Source: Vairimorpha ceranae (lineage: Eukaryota; Microsporidia; Nosematidae). From it: a stretch of 64,000 bases of DNA. A program made the translations under genes and the position numbers. Below the pieces are notes generated by a model. It was not told where the DNA came from. It worked only from the letters and a program-made list of their open reading frames with translations, and did not search any database. Location of the stretch: assembly GCF_000988165.1 (NCBI RefSeq), contig NW_020169299.1, positions 62,001-126,000 of the forward strand, read 5' to 3'. Positions 31,602 through 41,634 of the stretch are shown here, in pieces (within the stretch, counting starts at the first letter, position 1; every line of letters starts with the position of its first letter).

Positions 31602-32525
31602 TTATTCCCTTTCATAGTCTTTTAAGTATTCATCATTATTTATTTGAGATAGTTGCATGCGTATAATTTTAAGAAAAAAAGTAAAAATATAATTGATTTT
31701 CTTAAAATAATTTGCGTAAAGAAGTTGCGTATCACTACTTCTAAGCCATTGATCTAAGATAAAGTTGTTATCTGTACGTTTTTTATAAAAACTAATGAAT
31801 GTATCAAATTTAAATAATAAAAATTTAGATAACTTTTTGTCCAAACACTTAAGTAAAGCATAAAAATCATTCCCATCATCATCAATACTGTAAGGCTTAG
31901 AAAAACAACTAATTTTTTCTTTTATAATATCATTAAATAAATGAAAATGCATTATTAGTTCTAACGGATTACCATCTTTTAGATTTTGATGATTAATATT
32001 TGCATTAAAAAGATTTTCACTCTCAGTCAATAATTTTTCATATTCATTATTTTGTAAAATACAAAAAGCATTGTATATTTTTTTAAAGCAAGGTATCGCT
32101 AGTTCTGTAATGCTTTTAGTGAAAAGACCCGTTTTAAATTGTATACAAGATTTTGTAATAGTATGTTTCATTGCTGCTAAAACAACTTCTCTAACAAATT
32201 CTTCATAAAAAACCTCTTTGTATATTTTATGTTCTGCATCTTTAAAATTTTTCAATAAATCAACAGTAGGGTCTAAACTTAAAGTGTAAAAGTCTTTAAA
32301 AATCGTATATTGCAATTTCAAGTCATTATCTTCCATAAATTGTAAATCATATTTATTTTCAAAGAGCATTGAGTTTATATTGTATTCTGCAGGAGTATCT
32401 AATCTTTGAAGATTAATTGATTTGAATAAGTTCTGTATATAAGATATTTCGTCTTCTACAGTTGTACAAAGAGATAGATTAATAATACTAAAAAATAATG
32501 TGGTAATTAAGCTACAAAATTTCAT
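31602..32525 (-). CDS. Predicted secreted protein, unknown function
   Basis: A 307-residue protein with a strong signal peptide (MKFCSLITTLFFSIINLSLC) and probable cleavage before TTVEDE. The mature part is helical and contains about seven Cys (for example CIQF, CFKK, CILQ, CFSK, CLDKK), compatible with disulfides in a secreted protein. No family is recognised. ATG follows CCC (aaccctttaATG). It converges with the DUF5662-like secreted protein gene, so two secreted-protein genes sit side by side, flanked by about 1.8 kb of empty DNA on each side. Confidence 0.75.
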   Translation of the reverse strand: MKFCSLITTLFFSIINLSLCTTVEDEISYIQNLFKSINLQRLDTPAEYNINSMLFENKYDLQFMEDNDLKLQYTIFKDFYTLSLDPTVDLLKNFKDAEHKIYKEVFYEEFVREVVLAAMKHTITKSCIQFKTGLFTKSITELAIPCFKKIYNAFCILQNNEYEKLLTESENLFNANINHQNLKDGNPLELIMHFHLFNDIIKEKISCFSKPYSIDDDGNDFYALLKCLDKKLSKFLLFKFDTFISFYKKRTDNNFILDQWLRSSDTQLLYANYFKKINYIFTFFLKIIRMQLSQINNDEYLKDYERE

Positions 32526-34308
32526 TAAAGGGTTAAATAAAATTTTAAATATAAGTGTTTAGAAGATTGTATTATCAAAAAAAAATAAACTAAGTAAAAA
32601 TATCAAGCATTTATTTTATGTAATATTTGTAAAAAATATAAATTATAGAAAATCTGGCTTAAATATAATGAAATTTAAAAGATCAAATTTATTTATTATG
32701 TTTGTTTAGTTAATATTTTCGGATTTAAAACAATACACAAACTTTTTTATAAATTTAAATTGGTGCTTAAATGAAAAATTTTACTAAAAAATTTGTGATT
32801 TTTTTCATAAAATTAATATATATAAAAACTGTGAATTTGAATGTTTATTTATTTTCTAACTCTTCGTTTTAATTAATTAAATTTTTTGTAAAAAAGTAGT
32901 TAAAATTACATTTATGCAAAATAAATTATATATTTTAAAATTTTAACTAAATTTTTTAAAAACAGTATACTATTGTAGATTAATAACAAAAAGACTTGCT
33001 TTAAAGACGAACAACTATTGAAAAAGAAAGAACAACAAGCACATTTGTAGCCTCGTTTAAACGAAATAGTAAGCTAGTAATAAAATAAAAAGAAAAGGTT
33101 AGTTCAAAAATACAACAGAGCCCGAATTGTTTTGCCATTTTTTTGTTTAAAGTCAAGCTTATATTTATTTGACTATATAAATTATTGATATGCTCACATT
33201 AAATTGTCGACTAAAACGTTTTTAAGTTTTATACATTTTGTCTTACCATTTAAAATTTTTAAATAAAAACAAAAACAAAATGAAGTTAGAGTATTAAGAA
33301 ATTAAAAATATTTCACATATACTCTAAATGAGGTTGTACAAGAACATTTTTTAAATTTTGTTTAATAAATTATTGTTTAGGAAGAGGTTATCAAACATAA
33401 TGAGATGGGCTATACGAGGTTTAGAAAAATCATCCTTTTTTTAATGCAAAATCCCTGATTGTAATAGCAAAAGTGTTTTTTGTATTTAATAATGCTAATT
33501 GTAAAGTTATAAACTTTTTGACATGTTTAAGTTAAAAAAAGTATAAGTTGTATTAAAAAAAATGAATGTGCTTATCGGATATTGTAGTAAAGGAAACATA
33601 AGCTATTCTATATAGTATTTTGTATTCAAAAGAAATTATCAATCTGAAATATTAAAAAAATTATAAATAATAAAACTAAAGTAACTATTGATGTTCATTT
33701 TTATTAAAAAGTATAGATTTTATATTAAATTTGCTTCAAATTACACAAAATATGTATTTTTTGTTCACGTTTTTATCCGCTTTCTTTATTTTGATTTTGC
33801 TTTTAGAAATAAAAAAGTTTAAACGGCGAGTCAAAATATTGGGAACTAAAGTATCCTAGTTTAAACTTTTTTAAAAGTAAAAAATAGTTAAAAAACTATA
33901 AATTAATAATATTTTAAATTTAGGAAAGTCTCAAGAAATAAAATCTTTACATTATTTATCAAAAATAGATTTAGAAACATTTCATACAACTCAATACAAT
34001 TGTATTTAATATTTACTTATTACTGTAAATCTAATATTTGATAAATTAAATCTTAGCTTATTAAACATTTTACCAATAGATATTTAATATTATGTATCAA
34101 TATAAAAAAATGTCATATATAAATATTTTTTTACAAAATTATTATTAAATTATAAATCAATGCATATGTTGTAATTTATCTTAAATTAATCATTAATTCT
34201 TAAGATCCTTTATAGTATATGTTGTGTTATATCTTAATATTATTATTAACCTTAAAACCCTTTTTCTCCTTTGTACAATCCTTTACATAATAGTTTATTT
34301 AAAATTAA
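32526..34308. other. Non-coding, 1.8 kb
   Basis: No gene is visible. A slightly GC-richer patch at about 33,000-33,150 includes the palindrome TCGTTTAAACGA. Another lies near 33,380-33,440. Both could be degraded coding or repeat sequence, but nothing assignable is readable. Confidence 0.45.
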
Positions 34309-34312
34309 CCCC
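34309..34312 (+). promoter_or_regulatory. CCCC motif fixing the start at 34322
   Basis: CCCC lies nine bases before ATG 34322. The frame is open 17 codons further upstream, but only from a TTG, and the motif would fall inside that extension. Confidence 0.6.
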
Positions 34313-34321
34313 TATTATTTT

Positions 34322-35314
34322 ATGATTGATCTATGTTACATAATAAACCCAGTATGTTTCTATGCATTAATTCTAATACAAAACAGCTTAGTAAAAACAA
34401 CTTATACAACGTTTTTATGCTCAACAGCTTTTATTCCTTCACTGATATACACAATACTAAAAATGAAAAATTTTAATACAAAAAAGATATCGTTTGAAAT
34501 AATATTTTATGGAATGTTATTTAGCGCACTAGATTTTTTTGCTTTCTATATATTATTTCATTCTATGAGCCGATTTTCCTCATTTATGGTTATTTCAATG
34601 ACCTCATTCTTTTTTTTAACAATGTGTAAAGTACCGACGCATTTTATTGAATTTATTTTTGACTGGGGTTCTATTTTAGTAGTTATACGTATTTTTAAAA
34701 AAGTAATAGATTATGAGAGGTCTGATTTTCAATTTTATCATTATTCGTTTGGTTCTGATCTTTTTTATATAATTTATCTTTTTTACATCCCAAAAGTCTT
34801 TGCAGAAAGATTTGCACTGCAAGATTTAGATGAAGATCTTGGCAATAACTGTAAAATATTATTTTTTATGATTATATCAGGAATATACCTATTAATAGAT
34901 ATTGTAAATACAAGACAGGAAGGATTGTACGGTAAGGATCATTATTCAATGATTATTTTAATGAGTATTATAAGCTTTGTATGGCTTATTACTTTAAAGA
35001 AAATAACTCCTGAGTTATGCGACAATTATTTAATATCTTGTGCTGTAATTCTTGTAATTTATTTTATGTATAGAGCTGATAAGATATTTGATGTGACAAG
35101 AATTGAAGCAAATTTATATAATTTATACATATTCCTATTTATTGCACTTGTTGTATTATACTTTTATATTCAGATAGATAAAATATTTTTAGTTGATGAA
35201 ATTGCTAATTTATTAAATAAATATAACTCACCCACTACAGAAGGAGCAAATATACAAGAAGAAGGAACTAACACAGAAAACGAAGCGGCATTGTATGCAC
35301 TTTATACCACATAG
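34322..35314 (+). CDS. Multi-pass membrane protein, possible transporter
   Basis: A 330-residue protein with roughly eight to ten hydrophobic segments separated by short loops, and a polar Thr/Asn/Glu-rich C-terminal tail. The topology recalls the drug/metabolite or nucleotide-sugar transporter superfamily, but I see no diagnostic motif, so no symbol is given. The ATG is chosen because of the CCCC motif just before it. Confidence 0.65.
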   Translation: MIDLCYIINPVCFYALILIQNSLVKTTYTTFLCSTAFIPSLIYTILKMKNFNTKKISFEIIFYGMLFSALDFFAFYILFHSMSRFSSFMVISMTSFFFLTMCKVPTHFIEFIFDWGSILVVIRIFKKVIDYERSDFQFYHYSFGSDLFYIIYLFYIPKVFAERFALQDLDEDLGNNCKILFFMIISGIYLLIDIVNTRQEGLYGKDHYSMIILMSIISFVWLITLKKITPELCDNYLISCAVILVIYFMYRADKIFDVTRIEANLYNLYIFLFIALVVLYFYIQIDKIFLVDEIANLLNKYNSPTTEGANIQEEGTNTENEAALYALYTT

Positions 35315-36213
35315 CAAAATATAATTGTAAAATGATATTTATGCACAATAAATCTTTAAATTATTTGTTTTATTGTAGTTTTTTATATTTCCTTTGTTAA
35401 TATACTAGTCTTTATTAATCTTTTAAAATAGTTGTATAAATTATCAAATATATAGAATTATAGTGTGATTTATAAAAAATTTTATAAATTATTTTTTTAA
35501 TGTACTTAACGGGGAATGTTTAGTTCTGAAAATAATATTCTAAAATATTTATAAATAGGCACTTGATAACCTTGTACACTATATTTAAGCAATTAATTTC
35601 TCTTATTGTGATTTTTGATGGTAAAGTTCATGCAAGTTGTCTCTACTTTTTGTAAAGGGTAAAATTTATTTAAATATATAAAAAAATTCTAGAAAATTCC
35701 AAATTTTTATATAGATTTTGTGATGTCAGCTGATACAATACTTTAAAAATATTATATAATAAAGCTTATTGTAAAAATTAATATTATGGATGGATACACA
35801 AAGATTGCAAACGATGCAAGTTTTTGAAAGCACGGTTTGCTATGTGAAGAACCAGAAATTAATGTTATAATATGTTTATTAAATAATTGAGTTTTTGTAA
35901 TAATAATTGATAGAAACAGGTGCGAAAAATTAAATATTAAACAATTAGAATTTTTTTTATTTTACTACAAAAGTATCAAAATTTGGTAATTTGAAATGCG
36001 AAAAATTTACTAAGAGATCGAAAATTGTCTTAAAACATAATTCATTCTCAATTTAATTAAAAAATTTGCATAATTTTTTTTTATTTTACATTCTAAAAAA
36101 CAGCAAAAATTTAGCGAAAAAATAAGAAACTTACAAAAATTAATGTAAAAAACTTCTTTTAATATAAATGTCTAAATTAAATCAATATAAATATATACAA
36201 TTATAAACTATAT
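35315..36213. other. Non-coding spacer, 900 bp
   Basis: AT-rich. No gene or clear repeat is visible. Confidence 0.5.
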
Positions 36214-36705
36214 TTAAAAAGCATTAGAAAGTTCTTTGATACATTTATCATGGAAAGATAGAATAATGTTATGATCCATTATTTTATTCATCGGTAGTTC
36301 ATACCCAATCGTACCACAAAAATCACACATGGTCACTTCAAAATTACGAAATTTTAAACATTCCATTTTTAAATCAAAAGATCGACGTTTTATTAAATAC
36401 TCGTTTAGATCTGTATTTCCAGTCTCAACAGAAATATATCCATATATTGTATGCTTTAGTAAAGTAATATTACCAATTTTATATTTAATAATATCATTAA
36501 TAGTTTCTTTTTCTACATCACACATCTTATTCAAGTTTTCTAAAACATTTTTTAATGTTGTGAAAGATTTATGTATTTTAGATAAATTATTTTCAAAGTG
36601 TTCTTTTGTTTTATAGACAGTTTTAAAATCACTTAATGCTTTTAGAAAAGTAGAAATGTGATATACAATTAGTTTGCTTCTTGTTATTTTTTCATTCATT
36701 TGCAT
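36214..36705 (-). CDS. Hypothetical protein with C-terminal Cys/His cluster
   Basis: A 163-residue protein of unknown function. The first 75 residues are helical with coiled-coil character. The C-terminus has CDFCG and, about 22 residues later, FHDKC, which could bind one zinc like a minimal RING/LIM half. No membrane segment or signal is present. ATG follows CCC (tatcccaagATG); a second in-frame ATG comes two codons later. Confidence 0.65.
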   Translation of the reverse strand: MQMNEKITRSKLIVYHISTFLKALSDFKTVYKTKEHFENNLSKIHKSFTTLKNVLENLNKMCDVEKETINDIIKYKIGNITLLKHTIYGYISVETGNTDLNEYLIKRRSFDLKMECLKFRNFEVTMCDFCGTIGYELPMNKIMDHNIILSFHDKCIKELSNAF

Positions 36706-36980
36706 CTTGGGATATAAAATTTTTATAAATTTAAAATGTGTTAAAAAAATAATTTCTAGCTTTTTAAATGTATTTTGTGTTTACAAAAAGATGTAAATAT
36801 AAAATTTATATAAAGCACAATTCTGTAGCTTCTATCATTTAATATTACATAAAAAGCCAATTCTTAAGTTTAATTACATTGTAAAATATAAATATTAAAA
36901 GTAAAGATTTTTATGTCTAGATTAAATAATACTTATATTTGCTTATAAATACACAAATTTACCTTTTAATATAACTTAAA

Positions 36981-37637
36981 TTAATTCTGATATGTATTAT
37001 AAGAAGTATAACTTGAAAACATTAAATATAAATATCTAAACCATACTAATTGACTTCTATGATAAGACATCATCTTAACTACAGAAAAATAATCTTTAAA
37101 CTTAAGCACATATTCTTTTACACCACATCTATAGTTTAAAATATATTTTTGAAATATATTAAGGCTTTTAAGATACATAGTATTTATTTTAAAAATATTT
37201 CTAAACAGAAAAGAAGCTTTGTAACATGATATGTGATTTTTATGATTAGATACGCCATTTTTATCAAAAGTTATTAATGTGTCAAAAGGTGATACTAAAT
37301 AAGTATAAAATAAAATATCGGTAATTTTTTGTACATCCCAATTATCATTATCTAGAAAATTATACATAGTTAAGTTGTAATTATAATTATTACAAAGTGC
37401 TTCTAGTTCTTTCTGTCTTATATTTGTATAATTAAGAAGGGTATTACCTTTTGAAAGACAAATAATACGTATTTTACCTTTTAAATTTAATAAAGTAGGA
37501 CCAAAAAACATAGATTCATCATCAGGATGAGCTATAAGAAGTAGAAAATTACCAGTGGTTATAGGAGTTGTAATATAAAATCTTTTATAATTTCTTAATA
37601 GAAATAAGATAAAAAAATATAAAAAAAATATTTTCAT
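36981..37637 (-). CDS. GPI12: GlcNAc-PI de-N-acetylase (PIG-L/Gpi12)
   Basis: A 218-residue enzyme of the PIG-L family, which removes the acetyl group from N-acetylglucosaminyl-phosphatidylinositol in the second step of GPI anchor synthesis at the ER. It has an N-terminal membrane anchor (residues 3-15), the metal-binding AHPDDE (36-41), and FDKNGVSNHKNH with H132 and H135. This is the full PIG-L motif set, at about the usual length. ATG follows CCC (caccctttt-ATG). The Snd2-like gene lies 20 bp upstream on the same strand and SUMO beyond it. Confidence 0.92.
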   Translation of the reverse strand: MKIFFLYFFILFLLRNYKRFYITTPITTGNFLLLIAHPDDESMFFGPTLLNLKGKIRIICLSKGNTLLNYTNIRQKELEALCNNYNYNLTMYNFLDNDNWDVQKITDILFYTYLVSPFDTLITFDKNGVSNHKNHISCYKASFLFRNIFKINTMYLKSLNIFQKYILNYRCGVKEYVLKFKDYFSVVKMMSYHRSQLVWFRYLYLMFSSYTSYNTYQN

Positions 37638-37657
37638 AAAAGGGTGTATTTAAATAT

Positions 37658-38080
37658 TTATTGAGTCTTAAGTTTTTTTACAGTTTTATAGACCATCTCA
37701 TAAAAAGCAGATAAAGCAATAAAAACGTATAAAATGCACCAATAATAACTGTAAAAAATAAACATTTTTACTAACATACAAATTACAAGACTGTCAAATA
37801 AAACAGATGCAATACCTTTCCCGGATAATGCCGTGCCAGGATCAACAAGTTCTTCAATATTTCCATTTTTTCGTATAACAGGCGCGCTTATTTTAAAAAT
37901 ACAAAGTATTGTAAATATCTCTGGACAACTTGATATAAAAAATTTGAACTTATCAAATCTGTTATTAAAGTATAATAAAATAATTATAAGTGTATTAAAT
38001 AAGATTGTACTTAACAAAAGACTCTTTTTAATAAAATAATTTGATTTATGGATAGCTTTGTTTAAATCACTGCCTCTCAT
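37658..38080 (-). CDS. SND2: TMEM208/Snd2-like ER targeting protein
   Basis: A 140-residue membrane protein. It has the TMEM208/Snd2 layout: a basic start, two membrane segments around residues 19-37 and 50-64, a conserved loop (KISAPVIRKNGNIEELVDPGT), a segment like GKGIASVLFDSLVI, and a third hydrophobic pair with YYWCIL. Snd2 is part of the SRP-independent pathway that inserts proteins into the ER. Yeast Snd2 is about 170 residues. ATG follows CCCC (gcccctttATG). It lies in a run of leftward genes SUMO - SND2 - GPI12. Confidence 0.8.
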   Translation of the reverse strand: MRGSDLNKAIHKSNYFIKKSLLLSTILFNTLIIILLYFNNRFDKFKFFISSCPEIFTILCIFKISAPVIRKNGNIEELVDPGTALSGKGIASVLFDSLVICMLVKMFIFYSYYWCILYVFIALSAFYEMVYKTVKKLKTQ

Positions 38081-38134
38081 AAAGGGGCTATAAAAAAAAG
38101 TAATAAATTTAGCGAAAAAAAAAGAAAAAAATTA

Positions 38135-38461
38135 TTATCTAGTTTTATGAAAAAAATCGATCATAAAAAATAAATAAAAAAAATATTTAATATAAGAGCC
38201 ACCCACTTGTAAAGCAAACACCTCTAACTCATCACCGTCTTCCATATTTCTTAAATCTGGTGTCTCATCCAATCCCAACACTTTTCCATTAAAAGTAAGT
38301 CTAAGCTCATTCGGATTTTTATGTACATTGTCAGCAAAAGTCTTTAATATTTTTCTAAATGTAACATTTTTCTTAACTTTAAACTCTAATGTAGAACCAT
38401 CTTGATCTTGTATTTTTAATGTAATTTTTTCTTGATCATTTATTTTAGAATTATCTCCCAT
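38135..38461 (-). CDS. SMT3: SUMO (Smt3) with a long hydrophobic C-terminal tail
   Basis: A 108-residue ubiquitin-like modifier. The fold is clear: ITLKIQDQDGSTLEFKVKK, a middle RLTFNGKVLGLDETPDL, then MEDGDELEV and the conjugation di-Gly in QVGG at 87-88. Mature SUMO would end at Gly88 after Ulp-type protease cleavage and be attached to lysines of nuclear proteins. Most SUMO precursors have a tail of a few residues; here it is 20 residues, mostly Phe/Tyr/Leu/Ile (residues 89-108). CCCTCCCC precedes the ATG. It is divergent from Npl4, with about 230 bp between starts. Confidence 0.9.
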   Translation of the reverse strand: MGDNSKINDQEKITLKIQDQDGSTLEFKVKKNVTFRKILKTFADNVHKNPNELRLTFNGKVLGLDETPDLRNMEDGDELEVFALQVGGSYIKYFFYLFFMIDFFHKTR

Positions 38462-38694
38462 TTAAAGGGGAGGGAAATTAAAATATTGATAAAAGCTAAA
38501 TGTAATTTGTTAAAAAACTATATTATTTGTTAGAAATAACTAAAAATTCTATGTTTAATAACAGCGTGAATAAGAAAAGCAAGAAAATTTACAATTATCT
38601 TTATTCAAATAAATAATAAGTTATTGTTTGGTATAAAACTGATTATAATTTTTTACGACAGTTTAAAAATAAAATTAGCCCCTTAAAACATCAA

Positions 38695-40179
38695 ATGATC
38701 ATTTTTATAAAAGGACCAACAGAGCGTAAACGAATAGAAATAGGACCATATGATAAAATATATAAAAAAGCAAAGGAAGTTTTTGGTAAAGAAAACTTTA
38801 CTTTATCATACGATGAAGACAATACACAAAAAGTAGACGGAAATTCGAATATATTAGATTTAAATTTAAAAAAAGGTACAACACTATTTATTCATTATGA
38901 CATAGTAAAAAGCGATATTAAACGTGAGAAAGACAAAATGATGTGCAATCATGATTCAAATGCGATGTGTGCTAATTGTGCACCACTTGATCCGTGGGAT
39001 GCGAAATATATGGCTGATAAAAAAATTAAATATTTAAGTTTTGGTTCGTACAAAGAAATGTGTAAATACAAAAATATGGATCTATCTATGGAAGATTACT
39101 CTTCTAAAAAGTGTAAAGATCATAAACCTAATATTCGTTGTGTTAATTGTCAAGAAAAAGATATATTTTTAAATCCGCAAAGATATCGAATGGTCGATCA
39201 TGTGGAATTTGATGACGCAGCTATGGTTCAAAATTTTATAAAAAACTGGAAAGATTCAAGAAGGCAATATTTTGGATTTTTAATAGGAAAATATAAAACA
39301 TACGATATGGTTCCATTAGGTAGAAAAGCACTTGTCTCTGGTATATGGTTACCGGAACAAGAAAATTTTCCTGATGGATTTGTTATAAATGAATTATCAT
39401 ATGGTGATTTTCTGAAAGATTCAGGATTAGAAATTGTTGGGATGATTTATTCAGATTTAATATTTGATGGACATATGACTAGTTCAAAACTTAAAGAAGA
39501 CTTTTTTTTGTCATCCTTGGAAGTTGATTTTATTTCAAAAATGCAGTTTATGTTTCCAAATTTTGAAAATAAAAATCTTCTTAATTCAAAATTTGTTACA
39601 ATTGTAGTAACTTCAAATATACAAGGAGAGATTGAACTAATGGAATATCAAGTTAGTTCACAATGTATGGCATTAACCCGCGGTAATTTTATATTGCCTA
39701 CAGATAATCCAAAGCTATTTTATACTACAAAAAATATATTTTACAAAACAATTGAAGATGACGGAAGTCTTAAATCTGTAAAGGCTGATCCATTTCTACC
39801 AGTAGAATTTTTTTTAGTTAAATTAACACATGGTAACAAACAGAATCCCCTTTTTCTCAATAACACACCCTTCTATGGTTCAGTTACTAATAAAAAACTT
39901 GCAGAATATTTTAATGAAGATTATTCATTTGAAAAATTTTCTAATTTTGATTTACTCCAGAGACTAAAAGATAAATTTAAAGACTTCAATGAGTTATTAA
40001 AATGCATTGTTGAAAAAGATAGAAATTATTTTAAGTTTTTTACAGAACAAGAAAATTTTAAAGAGTTTACTAATTCCTTACAAAAATATTATAAAAGATC
40101 GTGGATATGTGCAGCTTGTACGTTTATTAATGAGAAAAACTTAGATCGATGTGAAATATGTGAAACACCAAACCAATAA
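38695..40179 (+). CDS. NPL4: Npl4, Cdc48/p97 cofactor
   Basis: A 494-residue protein with all Npl4 parts. There is an N-terminal ubiquitin-like domain (residues 1-80), the zinc-binding zf-NPL4 region (CNHDSNAMCANCAP, then CKDHKPNIRCVNC), the inactive MPN domain with its C-terminal part (DHVEFDDAAMVQNFI, then QYFGFLIGKY), and at the very end a RanBP2-type NZF finger (WICAACTFINEKNLDRCEIC). Npl4 with Ufd1 recruits ubiquitylated proteins to Cdc48 for unfolding at the ER, nucleus and cytosol. The terminal NZF is present in animal Npl4 and absent in budding yeast. CCCC lies 17 bases before the ATG. Confidence 0.95.
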   Translation: MIIFIKGPTERKRIEIGPYDKIYKKAKEVFGKENFTLSYDEDNTQKVDGNSNILDLNLKKGTTLFIHYDIVKSDIKREKDKMMCNHDSNAMCANCAPLDPWDAKYMADKKIKYLSFGSYKEMCKYKNMDLSMEDYSSKKCKDHKPNIRCVNCQEKDIFLNPQRYRMVDHVEFDDAAMVQNFIKNWKDSRRQYFGFLIGKYKTYDMVPLGRKALVSGIWLPEQENFPDGFVINELSYGDFLKDSGLEIVGMIYSDLIFDGHMTSSKLKEDFFLSSLEVDFISKMQFMFPNFENKNLLNSKFVTIVVTSNIQGEIELMEYQVSSQCMALTRGNFILPTDNPKLFYTTKNIFYKTIEDDGSLKSVKADPFLPVEFFLVKLTHGNKQNPLFLNNTPFYGSVTNKKLAEYFNEDYSFEKFSNFDLLQRLKDKFKDFNELLKCIVEKDRNYFKFFTEQENFKEFTNSLQKYYKRSWICAACTFINEKNLDRCEICETPNQ

Positions 40180-40255
40180 ATTTTATAAATTTACTAGTTT
40201 TTTAAATTTATTTTTTTCGGAATTTTCTAGAATTTTTTTTTCTATAAATAGGTGG

Positions 40256-40259
40256 CCCC
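40256..40259 (+). promoter_or_regulatory. CCCC motif fixing the start at 40274
   Basis: CCCC is 14 bases before ATG 40274. An earlier ATG at 40266 is out of frame, and the longer open frame from 40151 would overlap Npl4 and add unrelated sequence. Confidence 0.6.
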
Positions 40260-40273
40260 TAAAAAATGGCATA

Positions 40274-41497
40274 ATGGCACAAGACCCCCAAGGACTTTAT
40301 GAAGTATTAGGACTTAAAGCTGGTGCAAGCATTGATGAAGTTAAAAAAGCATTTACAAAAAAACAAAGGGAATGTCATCCCGATGGTGCATTTTTTAAAG
40401 CTGCTCTTAGAAAATGTAAAACAGATGAAGAAAGAGCAAAAGTTGAAAAAGAATTTAAAGAAAAATCACAAAAATGTAATCAAGCTAAAGCAGTTTTATT
40501 TGATGAGAAAAAAAAGCAAGAGTATGATATGGGAATGACTGGCGATTTTGGATTTTCTGCAGGTGGTGGAGACTTTTTCGATATTTTTTCAAGTTTTACT
40601 GGTGGAGGAAGAAGAAATCGAGTACAAAAAGTTCAAGATACAGAATACGAGTTTAATATTTCGTTGAAGGAAGCTTATATGGGAAAGCGAGCTAGTTTTA
40701 ATGTAAAAGTGCAAAGAGAATGTTCTGCATGTAATGGTAAAGGAGGAGACAGTGTTGAAACATGTGAACCATGTAAAGGTAAAGGTAAGGTAGAACATCA
40801 TAGGAGACTAGGTCCTTTAATTTCTGTACAAGAAGCACCTTGTAATAATTGTAATTCTACTGGGTTTGTTGTTAAAGGAAAGCTTTGTCAAAGTTGTAAA
40901 GGTAAACAATACGTTGAGACTAAAGAACATATTGAAGTGGAAGTAGAGCCAGGAGTACAGAACGGTAGAAAATATACATTTTCTGGCAAAGGAAATCATA
41001 AAAAAAATTGTGTACCGGGTGATGTGATTCTTATTGTAAACATTACAAATGATCCAAGATTTAGAAAAAGTGGATATAATTTAATTAGTAAGGTTGATAT
41101 TCCATTGTATGTTGCTTTGGCAGGCGGACAGATTATATTTGAACATATCACTGGTAAGAAATTTGAAATTACTTTATATCCATTTAAAGATTTAAAGAAA
41201 TGTATTATTTTAAAAGGCGAAGGTTTTAAAATAAAAAATAGTTATTCGGGTGGTGATCTTATCCTCGAACCTAATATAATTATAGATAAGAATATTGATA
41301 AAGATTTATTAGCACGCGCCTTGAATTATGTTCCTGTAAGAAAAGATTTTACAGGAACTGCTGTTCCAAAATATGCAGAATTTGGTGTTATGCCTAAAGA
41401 ACAGGAAGAACAAAACGAAAGAGAAAGATTCGAAGGTGCAGAAGAGTTTTTTGGAGGAAATGGTAGAGATTTTTTTAGCAAGTTTGGATTTTTCTAA
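40274..41497 (+). CDS. YDJ1: Type I DnaJ/Hsp40 (Ydj1-like)
   Basis: A 407-residue co-chaperone of Hsp70 with a J domain (LYEVLGLKAGASIDEVKKAF, then HPD), a Gly-rich link, the four-Cys-repeat zinc region (CSACNGKG, CEPCKGKG, CNNCNSTG, CQSCKGKQ) and the two beta-sandwich substrate domains. The J domain has about 20 extra charged residues between HPD and helix III. The last repeat ends KQ instead of KG/GG. No CaaX farnesylation motif is present, so it is cytosolic and not membrane-tethered like yeast Ydj1. The start at residue MAQDPQGLY is set by the motif and by family alignment. Confidence 0.93.
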   Translation: MAQDPQGLYEVLGLKAGASIDEVKKAFTKKQRECHPDGAFFKAALRKCKTDEERAKVEKEFKEKSQKCNQAKAVLFDEKKKQEYDMGMTGDFGFSAGGGDFFDIFSSFTGGGRRNRVQKVQDTEYEFNISLKEAYMGKRASFNVKVQRECSACNGKGGDSVETCEPCKGKGKVEHHRRLGPLISVQEAPCNNCNSTGFVVKGKLCQSCKGKQYVETKEHIEVEVEPGVQNGRKYTFSGKGNHKKNCVPGDVILIVNITNDPRFRKSGYNLISKVDIPLYVALAGGQIIFEHITGKKFEITLYPFKDLKKCIILKGEGFKIKNSYSGGDLILEPNIIIDKNIDKDLLARALNYVPVRKDFTGTAVPKYAEFGVMPKEQEEQNERERFEGAEEFFGGNGRDFFSKFGFF

Positions 41498-41626
41498 TTA
41501 TAAAATAAATTAAAGGTTTAATTTTTTTAAATCTATGCATATTGACATATTTTTTAATTTTTTTTCTTTGTAGTTGTTTAATAATTTATACTTATTTGCA
41601 AATAAATTATAAATTATTTTTTATGT

Positions 41627-41629
41627 CCC
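41627..41629 (+). promoter_or_regulatory. CCC motif fixing the start at 41635
   Basis: CCC lies five bases before ATG 41635. An in-frame ATG at 41623 is upstream of the motif and a longer open frame adds a hydrophobic stretch that this family lacks. Confidence 0.55.
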
Positions 41630-41634
41630 TTAAA

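Noticed and set aside
33050..33066. Palindrome TCGTTTAAACGA
   Set aside because: A single short palindrome with no repeat or gene context; likely chance.
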